A DNA stretch of 64,000 nt from MGBC120314 sp051877855 (lineage in GTDB: Bacteria; Bacillota; Clostridia; Lachnospirales; Lachnospiraceae): the NCBI GenBank assembly GCA_051877855.1, contig JBJEJH010000030.1, positions 42,866 through 106,865 on the forward strand, read 5' to 3'. The position numbers and the translations under genes were made by a program. How positions within the stretch are numbered: the first letter of the stretch is position 1; each line of letters opens with the position of its first letter. Below the pieces are notes generated by a model. It made no database searches. It saw only the letters and a program-made list of their open reading frames with translations, and was not told the DNA's origin. Positions 1 through 7,925 of the stretch are shown in pieces.

Positions 1-1
1 G

Positions 2-430
2 CTTCAAAATGAGACAACATACTGGGAGGAGAAAGGATTCTCCATCGCTGTCAGCGGTTTGATGATTGATAATTCATTTTATAAGAAATTCAGGCGAAAG
101 ACCATGGAAGAAGGATATATGGAGAAGCTGCTTGGCAAAGCAGATGAACATCGTTTTAATCTGCTTCTGGCACATCATCCGAATTATTTTAAGGAATATG
201 CAGCCTGGGGGGCAGATCTGGTGTTTGCCGGACATGTTCATGGCGGAATGGCCCGCCTTCCGTTGATTGGTGGTGTTATTGCACCGAATTATCGTTTGTT
301 TCCGAGGTACGATAAGGGACTTTTTAAGGAGGGAGATGCTGCCATGATTTTGTCTGCAGGAATCGGCACACACACAATACCTTTGCGTCCGTTAAATCCG
401 CCGGAAATGGTGGTAGTGAACCTTCGGTGA
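2..430 (+). CDS. Metallophosphoesterase, calcineurin-like (3' part only)
   Basis: C-terminal 142 residues of a calcineurin-like phosphoesterase; the frame is open to the window edge, so the start lies upstream. The metal-binding signatures of this fold are visible: LLAHHPNYF (conserved His near the second metal) and AGHVHGG (the GHxH motif near the C-terminus). The ending, IGTHTIPLRPLNPPEMVVV, is typical of membrane-associated YkuE/YaeI-type phosphoesterases, some of which act on UDP-diacylglucosamine-like lipids. The substrate cannot be told from this fragment. A new promoter follows 33 bases after the stop, so it is not part of the transporter operon downstream. Confidence 0.85.
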   Translation, partial: LQNETTYWEEKGFSIAVSGLMIDNSFYKKFRRKTMEEGYMEKLLGKADEHRFNLLLAHHPNYFKEYAAWGADLVFAGHVHGGMARLPLIGGVIAPNYRLFPRYDKGLFKEGDAAMILSAGIGTHTIPLRPLNPPEMVVVNLR

Positions 431-462
431 TGATTAGCAGGTGATTTGCCGGGGAAATTTAT

Positions 463-492
463 TTGACAATCCGGTTTAGATGGGTATATACT
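463..492 (+). promoter_or_regulatory. Sigma-A promoter of the riboswitch-controlled transporter
   Basis: TTGACA at 463-468 and TATACT at 487-492, 18 bases apart. It lies just upstream of the cobalamin riboswitch and is the only good promoter in the 400-base gap. Confidence 0.7.
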
Positions 493-508
493 TTCTAGGA
501 CAATTGAA

Positions 509-686
509 CATAGTAAGGTGCCGCTGTGAACCGTCATCATAGCGGATAATAGGGAATCAGGTGCAAGTCCTGAACGATCCCGTCGCTGTAAGGAAGGAGT
601 CTTATTCGAAATGTCACTGCATGGTGTTTGTGTGGGAAGGCAGAATGAGGCGTTGATGTCCAAGTCAGAAGACCTGCCTTATTATG
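509..686 (+). ncRNA. Cobalamin riboswitch (B12 element)
   Basis: The closing P1 stem is directly visible: CATAGTAAGG (509-518) pairs with CCTTATTATG (677-686), ten pairs with one G-U. Inside are the conserved blocks of the family: GGTGCC near the 5' end, the core GGGAATCAGGTG...AGTCCTGAACGATCCCGTCGCTGTA (about 552-590), a GGGAAGGC segment (634-641), and the B12 box AAGTCAGAAGACCTGCC (662-678). Known members bind adenosyl- or methylcobalamin and switch off downstream expression. A rho-independent hairpin follows at 760-800, so control is probably by transcription attenuation of the ABC importer beginning at 838. Confidence 0.95.
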
Positions 687-759
687 ATACTTATTACCTG
701 CGGAGCACGGGTGATTATAAGTAGATGCCATGGAAAAACTTTCATGGTGTAATTTTGTT

Positions 760-800
760 ATCTATTTGTAGTCTCATAAAGACGCAGATAGATTTTTTTT
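760..800 (+). terminator. Intrinsic terminator / riboswitch expression platform
   Basis: ATCTATTTG (760-768) pairs with CAGATAGAT (785-793), extended by GTCT/AGAC around a short loop and followed by eight T. It sits between riboswitch and importer genes, where ligand-dependent attenuation is expected. A smaller hairpin, CCATG...CATGG near 728-746, could take part in the alternative fold. Confidence 0.8.
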
Positions 801-837
801 GCTCTTTTATATTAAAACTATATAAAAGGAGTTCGTC

Positions 838-2064
838 ATGAAGAAAACAATTTTAAAGAAACTTTTGATTTTACTGTGCGGGGTAATGATTTTTACAGCC
901 GGATGCACAGGTAAGAGCAGTAAAGAAAATGAAGCCGCAACCGGGAACATGGGTGCTGCCGGTGAAAATGCAGAAGAAAATACCACGGCTGTAAGTGAAA
1001 CAGCGTTGGAAAATTATGATGGGAAACTGGAATTGGATCATTCTCTTGAAGTAAAGTATTCCAATAATTTTGGAATTGATTACTATAAGGGCGGATACAA
1101 GATTATTAATGTGGATGATGGTGCAGGTAATAAAACCAGGATTGTGCTTATCCCGGAGGGAATGAGTGTGCCAAAGGATGGTGTCGGAGAAGATGACATC
1201 GTACTTTGCCAGCCGGTTGAGAATATTATGGCGGCAAGCGCACCGACAATTGCACTTTTAAATGCCATGGGTGCACTGGATAAGGTCACTCTTACCACCA
1301 GTGATGCCGATTCCTGGTATATTGATGAAATCAAGCAGGCGGTTCTGGATGGAAGAATGACCTATGTGGGCAGTTCAACGGAGCCGGATTATGAATTAAT
1401 AACAGCATCCAAAACAAAATTTGCCGTTTATACGAGAATGCTTTCGGATGATGTGAAGGAACAGTTTACAAAGATTGGCGTGGATGTTCTCTGTGATTAT
1501 TCTTCCGTTGAAACAGAACCGATGGCAAGGGTAGAATGGGCATATGTTTATGGTGCATTATTTGATCTTGAAGAAGAAGCTGCAAAATTAGTTGAAGAAC
1601 AGGAAGCAGTTATGGAAGGAATTAATAAGGCGGATGCAGAAGGAAAATCCGCTGCGGTATTTTATATTACTTCAAGCGGCAAGCTATATGCCAGAAATGC
1701 AGATGATTACATGGCAATGATGGTGGAATACGCAGGTGGGGAATATGCGTTATCCGATGTGGGTGTCGGAAAGACCGGAACCATTAACATGGAGATGGAA
1801 GCTTTCTATGAGAAGGCATGTAATGCGGATTATATCATCTATGTATGGTCCATGGGCGGCAAACCTGAGACATTGAATGATTTACTGGAAAAGGGTGAAC
1901 TGTTTAAGGATTTTAAGGCAGTAAAAGAAGGAAATGTATGGTGTACCACACCGGACTATTTCCAGGCAACCAATGCCATCGGTGATATGATTGCAGATAT
2001 CAATACGGTGCTTAAGGGCGGTGCAACAGATGAGGATGTGACTTATCTGTTCCGGTTACAATAA
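838..2064 (+). CDS. btuF: ABC importer substrate-binding lipoprotein, probably corrinoid
   Basis: Extracellular binding protein, 408 residues, of the periplasmic-binding family 2 used for corrinoid, haem and siderophore uptake. The N-terminus is a lipoprotein signal: MKKTILKK, a hydrophobic stretch, then lipobox FTAGC with Cys at about residue 23, followed by a Ser/Glu/Asn-rich linker. A strong AAAGGAG precedes the ATG at 838. Family membership alone does not separate iron-siderophore from B12 transport; the cobalamin riboswitch directly upstream is what points to corrinoids. First gene of a three-gene importer operon. BtuF is therefore an inferred identity, not one read from a ligand-specific motif. 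Confidence 0.8.
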   Translation: MKKTILKKLLILLCGVMIFTAGCTGKSSKENEAATGNMGAAGENAEENTTAVSETALENYDGKLELDHSLEVKYSNNFGIDYYKGGYKIINVDDGAGNKTRIVLIPEGMSVPKDGVGEDDIVLCQPVENIMAASAPTIALLNAMGALDKVTLTTSDADSWYIDEIKQAVLDGRMTYVGSSTEPDYELITASKTKFAVYTRMLSDDVKEQFTKIGVDVLCDYSSVETEPMARVEWAYVYGALFDLEEEAAKLVEEQEAVMEGINKADAEGKSAAVFYITSSGKLYARNADDYMAMMVEYAGGEYALSDVGVGKTGTINMEMEAFYEKACNADYIIYVWSMGGKPETLNDLLEKGELFKDFKAVKEGNVWCTTPDYFQATNAIGDMIADINTVLKGGATDEDVTYLFRLQ

Positions 2065-2109
2065 ATACAGAAATAAATGAGATAAAGTAAGGCAGGAAAG
2101 CAAAAACAT

Positions 2110-3132
2110 ATGGATCAAAAAGAAAAATTGCGTTATCCGGCGGTATTTCTCCTTCTTGGGGTTTTGTTTATGGCGGCGGTGTTTGCCAATATCAACTCAG
2201 GAAGCGTGGATGTATCATGGAAAGAAATTATGGATATTCTTTTGAAAAAAGCCGGAGACAATGAAATTAGTTATAACATCATATGGAAAATAAGACTTCC
2301 CCGTTTGTTGATGGCGGCAATACTCGGGGGAGCACTTTCCCTGTCCGGATATCTGCTTCAGACATTTTTCAGAAATCCCATTGCAGGGCCTTTTGTTCTT
2401 GGCATTTCTTCCGGTGCGAAAATGGTGGTGGCGGCCGTAACGATTTTTTTCTCTGCGGTAATGATTCCGATGCCGGTATCGGCTACCGTTATATCGGCAT
2501 TTGCCGGTTCTGTTCTGTCCATGCTTTTTGTTCTTGTTTTTGCAGGAAGGGCGAAAAGCATGTCCATGCTTTTGGTAATCGGCGTCATGATAAGCTACAT
2601 TTCATCCGCTGTCACGGATTTTCTGATTAATTATGCAAGTGAGGCAGATATTGTAAATCTTACACACTGGTCTCTTGGCAGTTTTTCCGGGGCAACGTGG
2701 CAGAATGTGCGGACTGCGGCAATGATTGTGATTCCCACATTCATCCTTACACTGCTTGTTACCAAGCAGATATCCGCTTATCAGCTGGGAGAAGGTTATG
2801 CACAAAACCTTGGAGTAAATATCCCTGTGTTCCGTGTGGTTTTGATTTTGTTATCCAGCTTTTTTTCTGCGGTGGTCATCGCTTTTGCAGGACCGATTTC
2901 CTTTGTGGGAATTGCAGTTCCCCATATCGTGAAGCTGATGTTAAAAACGGCCAGACCATCGGTGATGATACCGGCATCCTTTCTGGGCGGTGCGGTATTC
3001 TGCATGTTCTGTGATTTACTGGCGAGAACACTTCTGGCACCGGCAGAATTGTCACTTGGAACGGTAACCTCCGCAATTGGTGCACCGATTGTAATCGGAC
3101 TGTTACTCTCGCGAAAGGGGAGCGAAGCATAA
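2110..3132 (+). CDS. btuC: ABC importer permease, FecCD/BtuC family
   Basis: Integral membrane permease, 340 residues, with about ten hydrophobic segments as expected for type II importers (BtuC, FhuB, FepD). Family-typical stretches include IIWKIRLPRLLMAAILGG near residue 58, GYLLQTFFRNPIAGPFVLGISSGA near 80-105 and FAGPISFVGIAVPHIVK near 260. It would form the transmembrane channel with the ATPase that follows. Its stop codon overlaps the ATPase start (TAATG), indicating translational coupling. Corrinoid is the likely substrate because of the upstream riboswitch. Confidence 0.85.
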   Translation: MDQKEKLRYPAVFLLLGVLFMAAVFANINSGSVDVSWKEIMDILLKKAGDNEISYNIIWKIRLPRLLMAAILGGALSLSGYLLQTFFRNPIAGPFVLGISSGAKMVVAAVTIFFSAVMIPMPVSATVISAFAGSVLSMLFVLVFAGRAKSMSMLLVIGVMISYISSAVTDFLINYASEADIVNLTHWSLGSFSGATWQNVRTAAMIVIPTFILTLLVTKQISAYQLGEGYAQNLGVNIPVFRVVLILLSSFFSAVVIAFAGPISFVGIAVPHIVKLMLKTARPSVMIPASFLGGAVFCMFCDLLARTLLAPAELSLGTVTSAIGAPIVIGLLLSRKGSEA

Positions 3133-3908
3133 TGGAAAATGTGTATTTGAAATTGGACAATATTACTGTTGGCTTTGGAAATGCACCGATTGTATCCCAC
3201 ATCACGCTGGAACTTGGAAAAGGTGAAATTCTTACTTTAATTGGACCAAACGGTGCGGGGAAATCTACCATTCTAAAAACGGTCACAAAGAATTTAAAGC
3301 CTTTAAAGGGAACAATATACCTTGATGGCAATGACCTTGCTAAAATGACTAACAGAGAAAAGGCAAAGCAAATGTCCGTGGTTCTTACGGAACGTATCCG
3401 GACGGAGCTTATGACCTGCCGTGAAGTGGTGGCTTTAGGGCGTTACCCGTATACGAATTTTTTTGGAAGATTGACAGAGGATGATGAAAAGAAAGTAGAT
3501 GAGTCTCTTGCGTTGGTAAATGCACTGGATCTTGCAAAAACACCCTTTGACAGAATCAGTGACGGACAACGTCAGCGAATTCTTCTTGCAAAAGCAATCT
3601 GTCAGGAGCCGGAGATTATTGTACTGGATGAGCCAACATCATTTCTGGATATTAAGCATAAGATGGAATTATTGTTTTTGTTAAAGAAATTAACACGGGA
3701 AAAGGGAACCACGATTCTCATGTCCCTGCATGAAATAGAGCTTGCGGCAAAAGTTTCCGATAAGCTTGCCTGTGTTAAGGATAACCGGATTGTGCGTATC
3801 GGCACCGGAAGGGAAATTCTGAACAAAGAATGTATTACCAAGGTTTATGATATTTCCGATGAAACCTATGAATTACTTTATGGGGATCGGCGGGATGATT
3901 TTATTTAA
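3132..3908 (+). CDS. btuD: ABC importer ATPase, BtuD/FecE family
   Basis: Cytoplasmic ATP-binding subunit, 258 residues. Walker A GPNGAGKST lies near residue 37, Walker B IIVLDEPTS near 160, and the H-loop SLHEIELA near 195. The signature motif reads ISDGQRQR in place of the common LSGGQ/LSGGE, a Gly-to-Asp variant. Translation is coupled to the permease by a one-base overlap. A clear terminator 10 bases after the stop closes the riboswitch-controlled operon. Substrate assignment to corrinoids is inferred from the riboswitch. Confidence 0.85.
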   Translation: MENVYLKLDNITVGFGNAPIVSHITLELGKGEILTLIGPNGAGKSTILKTVTKNLKPLKGTIYLDGNDLAKMTNREKAKQMSVVLTERIRTELMTCREVVALGRYPYTNFFGRLTEDDEKKVDESLALVNALDLAKTPFDRISDGQRQRILLAKAICQEPEIIVLDEPTSFLDIKHKMELLFLLKKLTREKGTTILMSLHEIELAAKVSDKLACVKDNRIVRIGTGREILNKECITKVYDISDETYELLYGDRRDDFI

Positions 3909-3917
3909 TTCAAAGGA

Positions 3918-3942
3918 GCGGTGTTAATGCACCGCTTTTTTT
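3918..3942 (+). terminator. Intrinsic terminator of the importer operon
   Basis: GCGGTG (3918-3923) and CACCGC (3930-3935) form a GC-rich stem with a six-base loop, followed by seven T. Confidence 0.9.
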
Positions 3943-3966
3943 GATGAAACTTCAAATGAATTCTGC

Positions 3967-3995
3967 TTGCATTCAAGGGGGATTTTGGGTACAAT
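3967..3995 (+). promoter_or_regulatory. Sigma-A promoter of scpA
   Basis: TTGCAT (3967-3972), 17-base spacer, TACAAT (3990-3995). Because it lies inside the longest open frame, it argues that scpA starts at 4034 and not at 3941. Confidence 0.7.
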
Positions 3996-4033
3996 ATAAT
4001 GTGGCTTGTTTTTGGGAAAAGGGAGAAATTAGG

Positions 4034-4783
4034 ATGGCAATACCGGTAAAACTTCAAGTGTTTGAGGGTCCACTGGATCTTTTATTACATTTGATTGATA
4101 AAAATAAAGTAAATATATACGATATCCCCATTGTTCTGATTACAGAACAGTATCTTGAATATGTGAATGCCATGGATCGAAAGGATCTGAATGTAATCAG
4201 TGAGTTTCTTCTGATGGCAGCGACATTGCTTGATATTAAGGCGAGAATGCTCCTCCCTGCGGTGGTGAACGAGGATGGCGAGGAAGAGGATCCTCGTGCA
4301 GAGTTAGTACAGAAGTTGTTGGAATATAAGATGTATAAATATATGGCATATGAACTGAAAGATCGTCAGATTGATGCCATGCGTTCCCTGTATAAGAAAT
4401 CCACAGTTCCGGATGAGATTAAGGCCTATCAGGAGCCGGTGGATCTTGAAAAATTAGTATCGGATGTAACATTAATTCGTTTAAATGAGATTTTTAACGA
4501 GGTAATGAAACGTCAGGATGAAAAAGAAGACAAGGTACGTAAGAATTTCTTTGGAAAGATTGAGGAAGAGGAAGTAAATCTTTCTGAAAAGATTGAATAT
4601 GTTAAGGAATATGCCATAAATAACAGGTCCTTTTCGTTTCGTCAGCTTCTGCTTGAGAACAGTGGCAGTAAGATGCAGATTGTTGTTACATTTCTTGCAG
4701 TCTTAGAGTTGATGAAGGGCAGTATTCTTCATGTGGATCAGGATCATACCTTTGGGGAAATTATGATTACTTCGTTAATCTAG
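4034..4783 (+). CDS. scpA: Segregation and condensation protein A
   Basis: Kleisin subunit of the SMC-ScpAB condensin, 249 residues, which bridges the two SMC heads during chromosome organisation. The N-terminus VKLQVFEGPLDLLLHLIDK is the family hallmark; an acidic middle (NEDGEEEDP) and a C-terminal winged-helix segment (SFRQLLLENSGSKMQIVVTFLAVLELMK) follow. The ATG at 4034 is chosen because a TTGCAT/TACAAT promoter lies between it and the more upstream in-frame ATG, and a GGGAG motif is nearby. scpB follows after a 120-base gap containing an inverted repeat. Confidence 0.95.
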   Translation: MAIPVKLQVFEGPLDLLLHLIDKNKVNIYDIPIVLITEQYLEYVNAMDRKDLNVISEFLLMAATLLDIKARMLLPAVVNEDGEEEDPRAELVQKLLEYKMYKYMAYELKDRQIDAMRSLYKKSTVPDEIKAYQEPVDLEKLVSDVTLIRLNEIFNEVMKRQDEKEDKVRKNFFGKIEEEEVNLSEKIEYVKEYAINNRSFSFRQLLLENSGSKMQIVVTFLAVLELMKGSILHVDQDHTFGEIMITSLI

Positions 4784-4793
4784 AACTTTATCC

Positions 4794-4857
4794 GTTTGCG
4801 AAACTTTTGTGATTACAAAAATGATAAGTTTTGTGTAGTTAAAAGAGTTTCGCAAAC
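4794..4857. repeat. Long-range inverted repeat in the scpA-scpB gap
   Basis: GTTTGCGAAAC (4794-4804) is matched perfectly by its reverse complement GTTTCGCAAAC (4847-4857). Each arm is also a small dyad, GTTT-N3-AAAC, so the two could be separate protein-binding sites 53 bases apart. A second hairpin, TTTTGT (4805-4810)/ACAAAA (4815-4820), sits just inside the first arm. No T-tract follows the outer stem, so it is not a normal terminator. Confidence 0.6.
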
Positions 4858-4903
4858 AACTATTAGAATTGTAAGAATATAAAGAAATGGAAGGTTAAAT
4901 AAT

Positions 4904-5473
4904 TTGGAATTAGAGAAGATGGAAGCCGTTATTGAGGCGGTGTTATTTACCATGGGTGATTCGGTGGAAGTGGACAAACTTGCTGTTGCCATTGATCAGG
5001 ATATCGAGACCACCAGAAAAATTGTGCGCAATATGATGGATCGTTATGATGCACAAAATCGCGGTATCAAGATTATCGAGATCGAAAATGCATTTCAGCT
5101 GTGTACCAAAGCAGAGTACTATGAGAATCTTATCAAAGTGGCAAGTCAGCCAAGAAAATATCAGCTGACGGATGTACTTTTGGAGACACTGTCGATTATC
5201 GCTTACAAACAGCCGATTACCAAGCTTGAAATTGAGAAGATTCGCGGAGTAAGTTCGGATCATGCGGTAAATAAGCTGGTGGAGTACAATCTGGTAGCGG
5301 AAGTTGGACGAATGGATGCACCGGGACGCCCGATGCTTTTTGGAACCACAGAAGATTTTTTAAGAGCATTCGGTGTACAGTCGGTGGAGGATCTTCCAAC
5401 CTTGAATACAGACCTGATGGAGGAATTCAAGACCGAGGCGGAGGAAGAAATTCAGTTAAAATTGGATGTTTAG
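4904..5473 (+). CDS. scpB: Segregation and condensation protein B
   Basis: Partner of ScpA in the SMC complex, 189 residues, built of two winged-helix domains. Typical segments are the start MEAVIEAVLFTMGDSVEVDKLA, the middle LLETLSIIAYKQPITKLEIEKIRG near residue 95 and GRPMLFGTTEDFLRAFG near 140. The start is taken as TTG at 4904 because GGAAGG at 4889-4894 lies nine bases upstream; the next ATG at 4919 would be too far from it. Translation of the five residues before that ATG fits the family. Confidence 0.95.
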   Translation: MELEKMEAVIEAVLFTMGDSVEVDKLAVAIDQDIETTRKIVRNMMDRYDAQNRGIKIIEIENAFQLCTKAEYYENLIKVASQPRKYQLTDVLLETLSIIAYKQPITKLEIEKIRGVSSDHAVNKLVEYNLVAEVGRMDAPGRPMLFGTTEDFLRAFGVQSVEDLPTLNTDLMEEFKTEAEEEIQLKLDV

Positions 5474-5501
5474 GCGCAGGGTGCCGTGAAGGGAGCAGAT
5501 T

Positions 5502-6920
5502 ATGGAGAATAGGTTAGCCTGGGAAAAATATGATGCCAAAGAATTAAAAAAAGTAAATCAATTTGCAGAGGAATATCGTGGCTTTTTAAGTGAATGTAAG
5601 ACCGAGCGGGAGTGTGTGAAGAAGTTCGAGACGCTGGCTAAAAAGGAAGGTTATGAGGATCTTTTTAAGGTTATTAAGGAGAATCGTAAGTTAAAGGCAG
5701 GGGATAAAGTTTACGCCACCAATCGTGGTAAGAGCATTGTACTGTTTCAGATTGGTTCGGAACCGATTGAAAATGGGATGAATATTCTTGGAGCCCATAT
5801 TGATTCTCCAAGAATTGATTTAAAGCAGAATCCTTTGTATGAGGATACCGGTCTGGCGTTGTTTGATACCCATTATTACGGTGGAATCAAGAAGTATCAG
5901 TGGGTGACCATACCCTTGGCACTTCATGGTGTTGTGGCGTTAAAGAACGGCGAGGTTATAGATATTGTGATCGGGGAGAAGGATACCGATCCGGTTGTTG
6001 GTATTTCGGATCTTTTGATCCATCTGGCCGGGGAACAGATGGAGAAGAAGGGCAATAAAATCGTGGAAGGCGAAGCGTTGGATATTCTGGTGGGAAGTAT
6101 CCCTCTTAAGGATGAGAAAAATGATAAGTCCGGGAAGAAGGATCCGATAAAGGATGCCAAGGATAAGGTGAAAGCGAATATTTTGCGTATCCTGAAGGAA
6201 AAGTATGGCATTGAAGAAGAGGACTTTATATCTGCGGAAATCGAGGCAGTTCCGGCGGGAAATGCCCGTAATTATGGAATTGATGAAAGTATGATTCTGG
6301 GCTACGGACATGATGACCGTGTTTGTGCATATCCATCTTATGCAGCACTTATGGAGGCGAAGAAGCTTAAGAGAACCGGTGTCTGTATCCTGGTTGATAA
6401 GGAAGAAATCGGCAGTGTTGGTGCAACCGGTATGCATTCAAAGTTCTTTGAAAATATGGTTGCGGAAGTCATGGATCGCATGGGTGAGTACTCAGAACTT
6501 CGCTTAAGAAGAGCGTTGACGAACTCGAAGATGTTATCTTCCGATGTTACTGCGGCATTTGATCCAAACTATCCATCCGCCAGTGAGAAGAAAAATACAG
6601 CATACTTTGGTCGCGGAATGGTCCTTATGAAGTATACCGGTTCCCGTGGTAAATCCGGTTCCAATGATGCTTCGGCAGAATTTATCGGGGAACTTCGCAG
6701 GATGATGGATGACCATCATGTCAATTACCAGACATCGGAGCTGGGTAAAGTAGATCAGGGTGGTGGCGGAACCATTGCCTATATTCTGGCCAATTATGGC
6801 ATGGATGTTATTGACTGCGGTGTGGCAGTACAGAATATGCATGCACCCTATGAAGTGATCAGTAAGGCAGATCTGTATGAAACGAAATGTGGTTACAAAG
6901 TATTTTTGGAGAATGCATAA
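5502..6920 (+). CDS. M18 family aminopeptidase
   Basis: Cytoplasmic zinc aminopeptidase of 472 residues, a usual size for M18 enzymes that remove N-terminal acidic or neutral residues from peptides. Family features include NILGAHIDSPRIDLKQ (first metal His/Asp, near residue 94), the DDRVCAYPS segment near 270, the catalytic LVDKEEIGS near 300, SSDVTAAFDPNY near 348, and the C-terminal NMHAPYEVISKADLYE with the last metal-binding His. A Lys/Asp-rich insert near 200-225 (DEKNDKSGKKDPIKDAKDK) is probably a surface loop. It lies between scpB and prmA with short gaps and is probably co-transcribed. Confidence 0.93.
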   Translation: MENRLAWEKYDAKELKKVNQFAEEYRGFLSECKTERECVKKFETLAKKEGYEDLFKVIKENRKLKAGDKVYATNRGKSIVLFQIGSEPIENGMNILGAHIDSPRIDLKQNPLYEDTGLALFDTHYYGGIKKYQWVTIPLALHGVVALKNGEVIDIVIGEKDTDPVVGISDLLIHLAGEQMEKKGNKIVEGEALDILVGSIPLKDEKNDKSGKKDPIKDAKDKVKANILRILKEKYGIEEEDFISAEIEAVPAGNARNYGIDESMILGYGHDDRVCAYPSYAALMEAKKLKRTGVCILVDKEEIGSVGATGMHSKFFENMVAEVMDRMGEYSELRLRRALTNSKMLSSDVTAAFDPNYPSASEKKNTAYFGRGMVLMKYTGSRGKSGSNDASAEFIGELRRMMDDHHVNYQTSELGKVDQGGGGTIAYILANYGMDVIDCGVAVQNMHAPYEVISKADLYETKCGYKVFLENA

Positions 6921-6948
6921 AACCAGTGTTTGATTAGGAGGCAATAAG

Positions 6949-7905
6949 ATGAAGTGGAATCGTTATTCAATTCATACAACAACACAAGCGGAGGATCTGG
7001 TTAGTGGTATGCTTTCCGAACTGGGTATTCAGGGTATTGAAATTCAGGACAATGTACAGTTGACTGAGATGGATATCAAGGGAATGTTTATTGATTTTAT
7101 TCCGGAACTCCCGCCGGATGACGGAAGAGCTATCGTTAATTTTTATATTGACAGTGACGAAGACGATAAGAGTCTTCTTCCTGAGGTTGCAAAGGGATTG
7201 GAGGAGCTTCGTTCCTTTGTGGATATTGGTGAAGGAACAATTTCGGAGTCGGAGACGGAGGATAAGGACTGGATCAATAATTGGAAACAGTACTTTAAGC
7301 CGTTTGTATTTGAGGGTATTGTGATTAAGCCTACCTGGGAAGAACTGGATGAGTCCATGAAGGGCAAAATCGTTGTAAATATCGATCCGGGAACAGCATT
7401 TGGTACCGGTGGTCATGAAACAACGCAGCTGGTTATTTCCCAGCTGGATAAGTATGTGAAAAAGGGTGATGAACTCTTAGATGTTGGCTGCGGCAGTGGT
7501 ATCCTTTCGGTGATTGGTGTGATGCTTGGTGCCAATCATGCACTTGGTACGGATCTGGACGAGAATGCCATCGTAGCAACGAAGGAAAATGCGGAAATTA
7601 ATCGGATTGAACCGGGTAAGATTGAGGTGCTTCAGGGTAATATTATCGATGATCCGGCCATTAAGGATGCAGTGGGATATGGAAAATATGATGTGGTTGC
7701 TGCAAATATTCTGGCGGATGTATTGATTCCTTTATCTGCAATTATCACAGAACATATGAAGTCCGGAGCTTACTTTATTACCTCCGGTATCATTGATACG
7801 AAGGAACAGGAGGTTGTGGATGCATTTAACCGCAATCCTGAACTGGAGATTGTGGAAATTACCCGTATGGGCGAGTGGGTTAACGTGACTGCAAGAAAGC
7901 GTTAG
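6949..7905 (+). CDS. prmA: Ribosomal protein L11 methyltransferase
   Basis: SAM-dependent methyltransferase of 318 residues that trimethylates ribosomal protein L11. The substrate-recognition domain occupies about residues 1-110, then DWINNWKQYFKP near 105. The SAM-binding core has NIDPGTAFGTGGHETTQ near 143, LDVGCGSGILSV near 176 and VAANILADVL near 248. AGGAGG precedes the ATG. rsmE follows 20 bases later; the prmA-rsmE pair is common in Firmicutes. Confidence 0.96.
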   Translation: MKWNRYSIHTTTQAEDLVSGMLSELGIQGIEIQDNVQLTEMDIKGMFIDFIPELPPDDGRAIVNFYIDSDEDDKSLLPEVAKGLEELRSFVDIGEGTISESETEDKDWINNWKQYFKPFVFEGIVIKPTWEELDESMKGKIVVNIDPGTAFGTGGHETTQLVISQLDKYVKKGDELLDVGCGSGILSVIGVMLGANHALGTDLDENAIVATKENAEINRIEPGKIEVLQGNIIDDPAIKDAVGYGKYDVVAANILADVLIPLSAIITEHMKSGAYFITSGIIDTKEQEVVDAFNRNPELEIVEITRMGEWVNVTARKR

Positions 7906-7925
7906 AGAAATTAATAGGAGCTGTT

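Noticed and set aside
3941..4033. Longer scpA reading from ATG at 3941
   Set aside because: It would run from the importer terminator through a TTGCAT-17-TACAAT promoter; the added residues do not match ScpA.
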